The notes under the pieces were generated by a model. That model did not search any database and was not told where the DNA came from. It saw nothing but the letters and a program-made list of their open reading frames with translations. Below are positions 17,322 through 24,253 of a stretch of 64,000 nucleotides of DNA, one piece after another. The stretch's first letter is position 1. Each line of letters starts with the position of its first letter. Made by a program: the position numbers and the translations under genes. The DNA comes from Shumkonia mesophila (GTDB lineage Bacteria; Pseudomonadota; Alphaproteobacteria; Rhodospirillales; Shumkoniaceae): the NCBI RefSeq assembly GCF_026163695.1, contig NZ_JAOTID010000008.1, forward strand, positions 113,217 through 177,216, written 5' to 3'.

Positions 17322-18263
17322 TTACGGCCGCGCCAAGATCCTGCGGGCCCGTTCGCTGTCCTCGGCGATCTGCTTCTTCAGTTGCTCAAGGCCGTCGAAC
17401 TTCTGTTCCGGCCGCAAAAAGTCGACGAGGGCGACCCGCACACGCCGCCCGTAAAGATCGCCGGAAAAATCGAAGATATGCGCCTCAAGGCCGATGTCGG
17501 CGCCGGCGAAAGTCGGCCGGTAGCCGAGGTTGGCGACGCCGTCGTGCCAGACCGTCCTGCCGTTGTCCTCGATACCGATGCGGGTCGCATAGACGCCGGT
17601 GGCCGGGCGCAGGAATTCGCCGAGCCTGATGTTGATCGTGGGGTAGCCCAGCGTGCGCCCCCGGCGGTCGCCGACCACCACCCGCCCCTCGATCTCGAAC
17701 GGCCGCCCCAGCACATGGGTGGCACCGCTGGGATCGCCGTTAATCAGGCATTCGCGGGCCCGGGTCGAGGAAAAGCCCTCGCCCTCGCCGTCCTTCAACT
17801 GCGGCACGCAGGTGAAGCCGAACCCTTCGCTCTTGCCCATGTGGAGCAGGAACTCGGGCGTCCCGGTGCGGCCATGCCCGAAAGCGAAATCGTAACCGCA
17901 CACCACATGATGGGCCGCCAATCCATCGACGATCACGTCATGGACGAACGCCTCGGCCGGCATCTGCGAAAAGGCGCGGTTGAAGCGCAGCACGACCAGA
18001 TGATCGACACCCAGGGCCGCGATCTCGCGCGCCTTGGCGCGCAGGGGCGTCAGGCGGAAGGGCGGTGTGTCCGGCTTGAACACGGTGCGCGGGTGCGGCT
18101 CGAAGGTCATGACCGCCCACGGCCGGCCCGCCGTGTGGGCGATGCGGCCGGCCTCGCCGATCACCGCCTGATGGCCGCGGTGCACGCCGTCGAAGTTGCC
18201 GACGGCGATGACGGCGCCCCGGGCCTGCTCGGGCAAGCGGTCGAAATGGCGAAAGATGCGCAT
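17322..18263 (-). CDS. ribF: Bifunctional riboflavin kinase / FAD synthetase
   Basis: RibF phosphorylates riboflavin to FMN and adenylates FMN to FAD. The 313-residue protein has the N-terminal nucleotidyltransferase domain, with AVGNFDGVHRGHQAVI near 20-36 and a VVGYDFAFGHGRTGTPE-like motif (VCGYDFAFGHGRTG) near 125. The C-terminal flavokinase domain includes GRTLGYPTINIRL near 205 and GVYATRI near 225. Its position upstream of ileS and lspA is the conserved proteobacterial order. The gap to ileS is 62 bases without a visible terminator. Confidence 0.97.
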   Translation of the reverse strand: MRIFRHFDRLPEQARGAVIAVGNFDGVHRGHQAVIGEAGRIAHTAGRPWAVMTFEPHPRTVFKPDTPPFRLTPLRAKAREIAALGVDHLVVLRFNRAFSQMPAEAFVHDVIVDGLAAHHVVCGYDFAFGHGRTGTPEFLLHMGKSEGFGFTCVPQLKDGEGEGFSSTRARECLINGDPSGATHVLGRPFEIEGRVVVGDRRGRTLGYPTINIRLGEFLRPATGVYATRIGIEDNGRTVWHDGVANLGYRPTFAGADIGLEAHIFDFSGDLYGRRVRVALVDFLRPEQKFDGLEQLKKQIAEDSERARRILARP

Positions 18264-18368
18264 GGCCGCTGAAAGTGTCAGCGCCCCCCGCCCGGGTCAA
18301 GGGGGAAGCACCGGGAAGGCAGCTTCATCCCATTTCCAGGGGCGACCGATCCGGGCTAGTCTCCGGCG

Positions 18369-19418
18369 ATGCGCGACCGCACACCCCCTTTCCGGCGCCA
18401 AGTCCTCGGCGGGTTGATCCTGCTGGCGACGGCCTTCGGCGCCGGACCGTCGGCGGCGGCAGACCCGGCGCTGGCGCTTGCCCTGCCGATCGATTGCGTT
18501 CCCGGCGAAACCTGCTGGATCGTCAACTACGTCGATCACGACCCCGGCCCCGGGGTTCGCGACTACGCCTGCGGCCAGGCCACTTATAATGGCGCCGGGG
18601 GCAACGCCCACAACGGCACCGATTTCGCCATCCGAGACGGCCGGGCGATGCGCGAAGGCGTCGCCGTGCTGGCGGCGGCCGACGGCGTCGTCACTGCGGC
18701 GCGCGACGGCGAGGCCGATGCCGACCTCAAGGCCTCCGCGCCGCCCGTTTCGGGCGGCAAGGAATGCGGCAACGGCGTCGTCCTCGACCACGGCAACGGC
18801 TGGGAAACCCAATACTGCCACCTGCGCCGGGGAAGCGTGGCGGTGGCGCCGCGCCGAAAGGTGCGGGCCGGCGAGCGGCTGGGCCTGGTCGGCCTTTCCG
18901 GCTTCACCCAGTTCCCCCACCTGCACATGACGGTCCGGCACGCCGGCAAGACCATCGATCCCTTCGTCGGGACCATCCGTTCATCAGGGTGCGGCCTGGG
19001 CGAGGCCCCGCTGTGGAGGCCGCCGACACTGGCCGCGCTGCCTTACACCCTCAACGTCGTCTACCACGCCGGATTCGCAGATGAAAAACCGGCGGCTGCT
19101 AAGGCCCGCGACGGCGGCTATGCGGACTCCGCGTTGGCCCGCAGCATTCCCGCCCTCGTGTTGTGGGCCGATCTGTTCAACGTACGGACCGGCCATCGCA
19201 TCGTGCTGAGCATCCGCGGGCCGGACGGGCAGACGGTCAGCGAATCCACATACCCCGTGGAGAAGGACCAGGCCCGCCTGTTCATCTTCGCCGGCAAGCC
19301 TTTGAAAGGCAGCCAATGGCCGGCCGGCGACTATGAAGGGGTAATTCGTTTGGAGGGGGGCGACGGCGCTCCCGCCGCCCGACCCTCCGAGATGACGGTG
19401 CGCGCGACCTTGCGCTGA
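18369..19418 (+). CDS. M23 family metallopeptidase, exported
   Basis: This 349-residue protein has a signal peptide (LGGLILLATAFGAGPSAAA) and an M23 domain at about residues 70-205. The zinc ligand motifs AHNGTDFAI (HxxxD) and FPHLHMTVR are intact. Four or more Cys residues near 43-75 and 140-155 suggest disulfides. A C-terminal beta-rich domain at about 225-345 is of unknown type. It is separated from the divergent ribF by about 100 bases. It differs in layout from the M23 protein near 3.8 kb and is not a recent duplicate. Cell wall remodelling in the periplasm is the likely role. Confidence 0.88.
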   Translation: MRDRTPPFRRQVLGGLILLATAFGAGPSAAADPALALALPIDCVPGETCWIVNYVDHDPGPGVRDYACGQATYNGAGGNAHNGTDFAIRDGRAMREGVAVLAAADGVVTAARDGEADADLKASAPPVSGGKECGNGVVLDHGNGWETQYCHLRRGSVAVAPRRKVRAGERLGLVGLSGFTQFPHLHMTVRHAGKTIDPFVGTIRSSGCGLGEAPLWRPPTLAALPYTLNVVYHAGFADEKPAAAKARDGGYADSALARSIPALVLWADLFNVRTGHRIVLSIRGPDGQTVSESTYPVEKDQARLFIFAGKPLKGSQWPAGDYEGVIRLEGGDGAPAARPSEMTVRATLR

Positions 19419-19426
19419 GGGCATTG

Positions 19427-19828
19427 TCACGCCCGCGGCGGGCGGCGCGACGTCAGTTTCGGGCGGCTCGGCATGACCAGGCGGCCGCGCCGCGGCGCTT
19501 CGGCGACGGCGGACCGTCGTTTCGGGGGCGGGGTGTCGGAGGGGATGAAGTCCTCGGCGCGGAACAGCGCCGCGCCGGCCTGGCGGGCTTCGATGGCGCG
19601 CAGCGTGCGGCGCACCGTCGGGTGGCGGTCGGGTACCGGGTGGCCGGCCAGCAGGTGGACGCGCGCGATAGCCTTGAGGTTGCGCGCGATCTGGACGGCC
19701 GGCAGGCGCGGCTCGCACCAGCGGGCGAACACCGCGACCGTCCACGGATGGGCCGGCAGGGCCTTCAGGCCCCGGCCGCGGCACCATTCCGCGAAGTCCG
19801 TCCAGGCACGTTCGGCACGCCGAAACAT
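19427..19828 (-). CDS. Stand-alone integrase-type core-binding (SAM-like) domain protein
   Basis: This 133-residue protein resembles the N-terminal DNA-binding domain of tyrosine recombinases. A helical segment with WTDFAEWCRGRGLKALPA is followed by ARNLKAIARVHLLAGHPVPD and PTVRRTLRAIEA, the usual layout of that domain. The catalytic domain (R-HxxR-Y) is absent. The last 45 residues are Pro/Arg-rich and basic. There is no recombinase remnant downstream, because the gene ends nine bases from the convergent M23 gene. It may be a fixed domain fragment reused as a DNA-binding protein, or a decayed integrase. Identity rests on pattern recall, not a search. Confidence 0.65.
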   Translation of the reverse strand: MFRRAERAWTDFAEWCRGRGLKALPAHPWTVAVFARWCEPRLPAVQIARNLKAIARVHLLAGHPVPDRHPTVRRTLRAIEARQAGAALFRAEDFIPSDTPPPKRRSAVAEAPRRGRLVMPSRPKLTSRRPPRA

Positions 19829-20176
19829 GCCGCTCCTCCTCTCCGCTCGCCCACCGCTACCGCCCCCGGGCGGTTGCTATTCGCGCACGAACAGTTCAGA
19901 CTAAAGCCTGCGTGCCTTTGGATGCACCTGAAATGGTCATGGCACACCCGGTATCGCCGAAGCCGGGTGGAAAATGTGTGGTTCGGGGAATGGTACGGGT
20001 GGTCCCGAAAATGGCCGCCTCCACAGCCGGAACAAGGGTGGCTGCACGCGATTGATCGCATGGCCTCCTGACATTCCCCTCGTCCGACCCTCTTTGATGC
20101 GAGTGACCGATGGTCCCGTCGGGGAGATGGTGCGGCGAGTTGGCCGACAAACAGCGAGGATAATACTGGGAAGACC
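19829..20176. other. Intergenic region, 348 bp
   Basis: This divergent region lies between the integrase-like gene and the DksA/TraR-type gene. The middle part (about 19880-20060) is less GC-rich and probably holds both promoters. I see no strong inverted repeat, RNA gene or terminator. The stretch around 20080-20150 has no convincing coding frame. Confidence 0.5.
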
Positions 20177-20539
20177 ATGAGCGACAGAACCGACATCGAC
20201 ATCAAGAAGCTGAAGGCCTGGATGCAGGCGCGCCGGCGCGAGTTGGTCAAGCGAAGCGCCGCCGACCAGGATTCCCTGAAACCGGTCGAGGTCGATCAGA
20301 CCACCACCGGCCGGCTGTCGCGCATGGACGCCCTCCAATCCCAGGCCATGGACATCGAGATCGAGCGGCGCCGCCAACGGGAGCTCCAGCGCATCGACGC
20401 GGCGCTGCAGCGGATCAATGAGGGAACGTACGGCGACTGCGTCGCCTGCGGGGAAGAGATCGCCGCCAAGCGCCTGGAAAACGACCCGACGACGCCGGTT
20501 TGCATCAATTGCGCCCAGGATCTCCCCGCCAACGGCTGA
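20177..20539 (+). CDS. DksA/TraR C4-type zinc finger protein
   Basis: This 120-residue protein has a coiled-coil-forming N-terminal half rich in Arg and Glu, then a zinc finger with Cys88, Cys91, Cys109 and Cys112 (CVACG and CINC). This is the DksA/TraR fold, which binds the RNA polymerase secondary channel. At 120 residues it is shorter than E. coli DksA (151) and lacks its acidic-tip sequence, so it is better called a DksA-like protein than DksA itself. It stands alone, with the convergent sulfur importer 24 bases downstream. Its regulatory targets are unknown. Confidence 0.9.
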   Translation: MSDRTDIDIKKLKAWMQARRRELVKRSAADQDSLKPVEVDQTTTGRLSRMDALQSQAMDIEIERRRQRELQRIDAALQRINEGTYGDCVACGEEIAAKRLENDPTTPVCINCAQDLPANG

Positions 20540-20563
20540 CCCGCCGGCGGGGATGGGCGAGGA

Positions 20564-21802
20564 TCAGCAGCCGGTCAGGCGGGCCCGTTCGACGGCAAGC
20601 CCGAATAGGGGCCGAAGCCGGGTGCCCAGCACCGATCCCGCCATCGCCGCCACGAACCACACCCAGCCGTGCAGGCTGGCCGAGGCGATGCCGCTGAAAT
20701 AGGCGCCGATGTTGCACCCGAAGGCGAGCCTCGCCCCATAGCCCATCAGCAGGCCGCCGATGATGGCGGCCAATACCGAGCGTACGGGCAGCCGCCACGG
20801 GGCCGAGGGCGCGAAGCGTCCGGCCAGGCCGGCCGCCAGCAGGGCGCCGGCGACGATCCCGAAGTTCATCACCGAAGTGGTGTTGGCAAATACGCTGCCG
20901 GCCAGGGCGTTCTTGTGGAACGGCCAGGTCCAGAATTCCCATGCGGCGACGTCGACACCCAGCCCCGAGGCAATCTTGGCGCCCCACAGGGTCAGCCCGT
21001 AGGTGATGCCCCACGGATGGCCGGCCACACCCAGGGTCAGGAAATTGAGCCCGGCCAGGGCAAGCGCCCCCCACACCAGGGGCCACGGCCCAGCGATCAG
21101 GCGTGCCAGGCCGCGGCGATCCGTCTGCCCCTCGGGGAGAAGCCGCCCGTGACGGCGGCGCTCCAATACCACGGTCAGCCCGGCGATGGCGGCGAAGGCC
21201 GCCAGCTGCAGGGCGATGGCACCTTCGAGCCCAAAGGTGTCCAGCAGCGAGATCGTCGGCAGCGCCGGCTGTTCGAACCACCACGGCACGTGCGCGGTGG
21301 CGATCACCGAGCCGGCGATGAAGGCGGCGAGCGTGATCCACATGCGGGTGTTGCCGCCGCCGGCCGTGAAGAGCGTGCCCGAAGCGCAGCCGCCACCCAG
21401 TTGCATGCCGGCGCCGAACATAAAGGCGCCGACCAGCAGCGACACCCCGACCGGGGCCACGGCGCCGGCCACCGGCTGGCCGAACAGGCTGCCGGTCGCC
21501 AGGACCGGCAGGAACAATAGGGTGGCCACCGCCAGCATCAGCATCTGGGCCCTGAGGCCGGCGCCCTGGCGGTCGGCGATGAAGACGCGCCACGCCGAAG
21601 TGAAGCCGAAGGCGGCATGATAGAGAACGAGGCCGAGCGCGCCGCCGATCAGAAGGAGGGCGGCCATTTGCCCGGAAACGCCCCGCAGTAAGAGAAGAGC
21701 CCCCACCAGCAGGCCGCCGGCGGCGACCGCCACCGTCCGCGCGTCGGCGCCGACGCCGATCGCCGACGGGCGCAACCTCAAGGCCTGAACAAGCGTGTTC
21801 AT
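20564..21802 (-). CDS. YeeE/YedE family sulfur (thiosulfate-type) importer
   Basis: This 412-residue protein is hydrophobic throughout, with about ten membrane segments in two internally related halves. Each half carries a conserved Gly/Cys loop: GAGMQLGGGCASGT near 133 and YGARLAFGCNIGAYFSG near 360. A third loop in the middle has no obvious Cys. These Cys-bearing loops are hallmarks of YeeE (TsuA), which moves thiosulfate across the inner membrane. The gene follows a periplasmic rhodanese on the same strand, but an intrinsic terminator lies between them. No TusA/YeeD-like partner is present next to it. The transported sulfur species is inferred. Confidence 0.85.
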   Translation of the reverse strand: MNTLVQALRLRPSAIGVGADARTVAVAAGGLLVGALLLLRGVSGQMAALLLIGGALGLVLYHAAFGFTSAWRVFIADRQGAGLRAQMLMLAVATLLFLPVLATGSLFGQPVAGAVAPVGVSLLVGAFMFGAGMQLGGGCASGTLFTAGGGNTRMWITLAAFIAGSVIATAHVPWWFEQPALPTISLLDTFGLEGAIALQLAAFAAIAGLTVVLERRRHGRLLPEGQTDRRGLARLIAGPWPLVWGALALAGLNFLTLGVAGHPWGITYGLTLWGAKIASGLGVDVAAWEFWTWPFHKNALAGSVFANTTSVMNFGIVAGALLAAGLAGRFAPSAPWRLPVRSVLAAIIGGLLMGYGARLAFGCNIGAYFSGIASASLHGWVWFVAAMAGSVLGTRLRPLFGLAVERARLTGC

Positions 21803-21849
21803 GAACGTAACTCCTGGAATATCAACCTGTCAGATGGTCCGGGGCGACG

Positions 21850-21895
21850 GGGAAAAACAGGGACGCACGCCATTGTGATGAAGGCGGGCGTCCCC
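21850..21895 (-). terminator. Intrinsic terminator between rhodanese and YeeE genes
   Basis: Read on the minus strand, a 12-bp stem with one mismatch (GGGACGCCCGCC / GGCGTGCGTCCC) encloses an 11-base loop and is followed by TGTTTTTC. It would partly uncouple the importer from the rhodanese, or act as an attenuator. Confidence 0.7.
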
Positions 21896-21917
21896 GTCGG
21901 GTGAACGGGCGTCGGGG

Positions 21918-22838
21918 TCACGAGCCCGACCCCTTCTCGACCGGCAGGTCGGCCTGTCCGGCCCACTCGCTCATCGAACCGTCGTAAAGGCGCGTCTTGG
22001 TGTTGCCCAGCAGCTCGTGCGAGGCGAACCAGCCGAGTGACGCCCAATGGCCGGTATTGCAGAAGGTGATCTGCTCGGTCTCGCCGCTGACCTTCTTGGT
22101 CTTCCACAGCTCGGCCAAGCGGCCGAGCCCGGCAAAGCGGCCGCTGGGCGAGTCGAAGAACTCGTCCTGCGGAATGCTGACGGCGCCGGGGATGGTGCCG
22201 GCCCGCGCCACGACGTCGGTCTTGGCCTGGCCCGCGAACTGCTCGGCCGGGCGGTTGTCGACCAGGGCAGCCGAGCCATCGAGGGCCTTCTTGACGTCGT
22301 CCTTGCTGGCCAGCAGCTCGGGCCTGAAATCGGCTTTGAATGCCACCGCCCGGGGCGAGGCGGCACCCTTTTCCACGGGACGCGCCGGATCGGCGGTCCA
22401 GCCCTTGTACCCGCCGTCGAGAATGGAGACGGCGTCGTGACCCAGCACCTTGAAGGTCCAGTAGACCCGGGTGGCGCTGCCGTAATCGAGCGCGCTGACC
22501 CCGCCCGGCACGATGACGACGTGCGAGCCGTTGCCGATGCCCAGCCCGCCGATCAGCTTTTCCAGATCGGGCAGAGGTGGCAGCATGCCGGGCACGCCGT
22601 TTTGCGCGGTGCGCCAGCCGCCCGTGCCGTAATCGCTGTAGACGGCGCCGGGGATGTGGCCGGCCTCGAAAACCTCGCGCGAGCCGCCGTCGATCTTGTT
22701 GCGGATGTCGAGGACCACCAGGTTGGGGGTCTTGAGGCTGGCCTGCAGCCACGCCGCATCGACCAGCGGCGCGGCCGACGCCGCCGACACTCCAAGAACC
22801 ACCCACGCCAAAAACGCACCGATCAATCGCCTGTCCAT
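21918..22838 (-). CDS. Periplasmic rhodanese-type sulfurtransferase
   Basis: This 306-residue two-domain rhodanese has a signal peptide (RRLIGAFLAWVVLGVSAASA). The first domain (about 25-150) contains LDIRNKIDGG and GHIPGAVYSDY. The second (about 165-290) carries the active-site loop EQITFCNTGHWASLGWF, with the persulfide-forming Cys near residue 255. Enzymes of this type pass sulfur from thiosulfate or a persulfide to an acceptor. The start was set at ATG 22838 because AAGGTG lies five bases upstream; a GTG two codons earlier is possible. Its neighbour YeeE and the divergent Cys-repeat protein point to sulfur or thiol metabolism. Confidence 0.9.
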   Translation of the reverse strand: MDRRLIGAFLAWVVLGVSAASAAPLVDAAWLQASLKTPNLVVLDIRNKIDGGSREVFEAGHIPGAVYSDYGTGGWRTAQNGVPGMLPPLPDLEKLIGGLGIGNGSHVVIVPGGVSALDYGSATRVYWTFKVLGHDAVSILDGGYKGWTADPARPVEKGAASPRAVAFKADFRPELLASKDDVKKALDGSAALVDNRPAEQFAGQAKTDVVARAGTIPGAVSIPQDEFFDSPSGRFAGLGRLAELWKTKKVSGETEQITFCNTGHWASLGWFASHELLGNTKTRLYDGSMSEWAGQADLPVEKGSGS

Positions 22839-22844
22839 GTCCAC

Positions 22845-23104
22845 ACCTTATTTACATTATAATCATGTTGTTTAATTATTTTATACATGTTGATAATGGA
22901 TATCAATATAAAAATACGCGCTCAGATGCTCCGTGGGGCTTGCCTTATGGCAGCATCACACCAGCTACCCAGCAGACCGGCCGCCATCACGCCGTTTTGA
23001 AGGGGCGTGATTGGCCGGTCCTCCGGAAATCTGCGACTGTCATTCATTCGCAATGAACCGAACGATCCCCGAAACAACCGATCCACCCACAGGAGAGACT
23101 CATC
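22845..23104. promoter_or_regulatory. AT-rich divergent promoter region with a 17-bp palindrome at 22890-22906
   Basis: The part from about 22850 to 22915 is the most AT-rich DNA of the first 30 kb. It contains TTGATAATGGATATCAA: perfect 6-bp arms TTGATA / TATCAA with a five-base centre. It resembles an operator for a dimeric regulator, placed 52 bases before the rhodanese start and about 200 before the Cys-repeat gene. It is not an FNR box, because the TTGAT half-sites are seven rather than four bases apart. Confidence 0.55.
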
Positions 23105-23386
23105 ATGTTCAGGAAATCCGTTGCCGCCCTTGGTGTCGCCGCCCTGACCGGAGCCGGAACCCTCGTCGCCCTGCCGCAGGCACAGGCGAAAGTTTTGCCG
23201 CAGGCGCAGGCGAAGTCGTCGACCCCGGTGGCCGGCGTTCAGCTGGCCGCCTGCGGCCCGGCCAATCCCTGCGCGGCCAAGGCCAACCCGTGCGCGGCCA
23301 AGGCCGGCACCAACCCCTGCGCCGCCAAGAACGCCGCCAATCCCTGTGCGGCCAAGCCGGCCAACCCGTGCGCCGCCAAGAAATAG
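23105..23386 (+). CDS. Exported Cys-rich protein with five NPCAAK repeats
   Basis: This 93-residue protein follows a clear AGGAGAG ribosome site. A signal peptide (SVAALGVAALTGAGTLVALP) is followed by a doubled LPQAQAK segment (23-29 and 31-37). The mature region then has a first Cys50 (AACGPA) and five NPCAAK units with Cys56, 62, 72, 81 and 89. All Cys are single and spaced 6-10 residues apart by Ala/Lys/Pro/Asn; no aromatic residue, His or Met occurs in the repeat region. I know NPCAAK-like proteins only as uncharacterised. A periplasmic metal-binding, thiol-buffer or persulfide-carrier role is inferred from the Cys and from the adjacent rhodanese. The repeats are encoded by near-identical codons. 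Confidence 0.85.
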   Translation: MFRKSVAALGVAALTGAGTLVALPQAQAKVLPQAQAKSSTPVAGVQLAACGPANPCAAKANPCAAKAGTNPCAAKNAANPCAAKPANPCAAKK

Positions 23387-23427
23387 GGAGAGTCCGGCCC
23401 CCGACTCGACCTGCTTGAAGCACGGAG

Positions 23428-23456
23428 ACCGCGGGCGGCAGCGTCGCCCGCGGTTT
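23428..23456 (+). terminator. Probable terminator hairpin after the NPCAAK gene
   Basis: A 10-bp perfect stem ACCGCGGGCG / CGCCCGCGGT has a six-base loop and is followed by only TTT-CC. The short T run makes termination efficiency uncertain. Confidence 0.5.
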
Positions 23457-23467
23457 CCGCTGGCAAA

Positions 23468-23491
23468 GGGTGGCACGGCGCCGTGCCACCC
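23468..23491. repeat. Perfect 24-bp palindrome
   Basis: GGGTGGCACGGC is followed directly by its reverse complement GCCGTGCCACCC, with no spacer. It lies 44 bases before the start of the next gene. With no loop and no T run it is unlikely to be a terminator, so a protein-binding site is more plausible. Confidence 0.6.
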
Positions 23492-23535
23492 CCGACATAA
23501 GGACAAGGAACAGGCGCCGCGAAAGGACAGCGACG

Positions 23536-24246
23536 ATGCGCGATGTGACCGACCATCCCCGCGACCGGCTTGAACGGATGGCCGAAGCCGGCCTTGATAT
23601 CCTCGAATGCTATCGGGTGCTGGGCAAGTCCGACGCCAACGTGGTGGGCGAGATCCTGCGCGGCCAGGACACCTTCTACGAATGGGACCACTACCCGAAG
23701 GGCGACGTCTACGACTGGGAAACCCACGCCCAGTACTACTATCACGCCCACCCTGTCGAAGAGCGGGAGGGCGAGCACGGCCATTTTCACTGCTTCCTGC
23801 GCCCCAAGGGCATGCCGGCGGGGATGAAGCCGGCCGCCGGCGCCGCGCCGTCCGGCGACCCCGACGACTCGCCTTGCCATCTGGTGGCGATTTCCATGGA
23901 CCGGGCCGGCTATCCCGTCCGGCTGTTCACAACCAACCGCTGGGTCACCGGCGAAACCTGGTACGCCGCCCCCGACGTCGCCCGCCTGCTCGACCGCTTC
24001 CGCATGGACCTCGCCTATCCGTCGTGGCCGGTCAACATCTGGATCACCGCCATGGTGCAACTGTTCCTGCCGCAGATCGAGACGCTGCTCGTCCAGCGCG
24101 ACGCCGCCATCGCCGACTGGCAGGACCGCCACCCCGGCACCGACGTCTTCGAGCACCGGGCACTGGAAGTCACCTCGATGATCGATATCTCGGTCGAGGA
24201 CCAGATCGCGGCGGTGAACGCCGCCCTCAAGGCCGCCGCCGCCTGA
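23536..24246 (+). CDS. Conserved hypothetical protein (DUF6969-like)
   Basis: This 236-residue soluble protein has no signal peptide. The conserved-looking core is LRGQDTFYEWDHYPKGDVYD near 48-67, then AQYYYHAHP and EHGHFHCFLRPKGMP near 84-100, a His-rich stretch (HxH and HxHxHC-like) that could bind metal. Further parts are HLVAISMDRAGYPVRLFTTN near 118 and NRWVTGETWY. From memory this fits the family now called DUF6969, which has no known function. GAAAGGACAG precedes the ATG. Whether it belongs with the upstream Cys-repeat gene is unclear, since a hairpin and a palindrome separate them. It converges on the nuclease gene. Confidence 0.8.
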   Translation: MRDVTDHPRDRLERMAEAGLDILECYRVLGKSDANVVGEILRGQDTFYEWDHYPKGDVYDWETHAQYYYHAHPVEEREGEHGHFHCFLRPKGMPAGMKPAAGAAPSGDPDDSPCHLVAISMDRAGYPVRLFTTNRWVTGETWYAAPDVARLLDRFRMDLAYPSWPVNIWITAMVQLFLPQIETLLVQRDAAIADWQDRHPGTDVFEHRALEVTSMIDISVEDQIAAVNAALKAAAA

Positions 24247-24253
24247 TTTCCCG

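Noticed and set aside
19427-20539. Prophage or genomic island remnant
   Set aside because: An integrase-like domain and a TraR/DksA-type protein are adjacent, but there is no tRNA, attachment repeat, phage gene or composition shift to support an island.
20520-20563. Terminator after the DksA-like gene
   Set aside because: A CCCGCCGGCGGG-type hairpin is present, but it has no T run on either strand.
22890-22906. FNR box
   Set aside because: The TTGAT / ATCAA half-sites are separated by seven bases rather than four.
23250-23386. Possible CRISPR-like or tandem DNA repeat
   Set aside because: The periodicity reflects NPCAAK codons within a coding frame; units are 18 bases with irregular spacing and there are no spacers.
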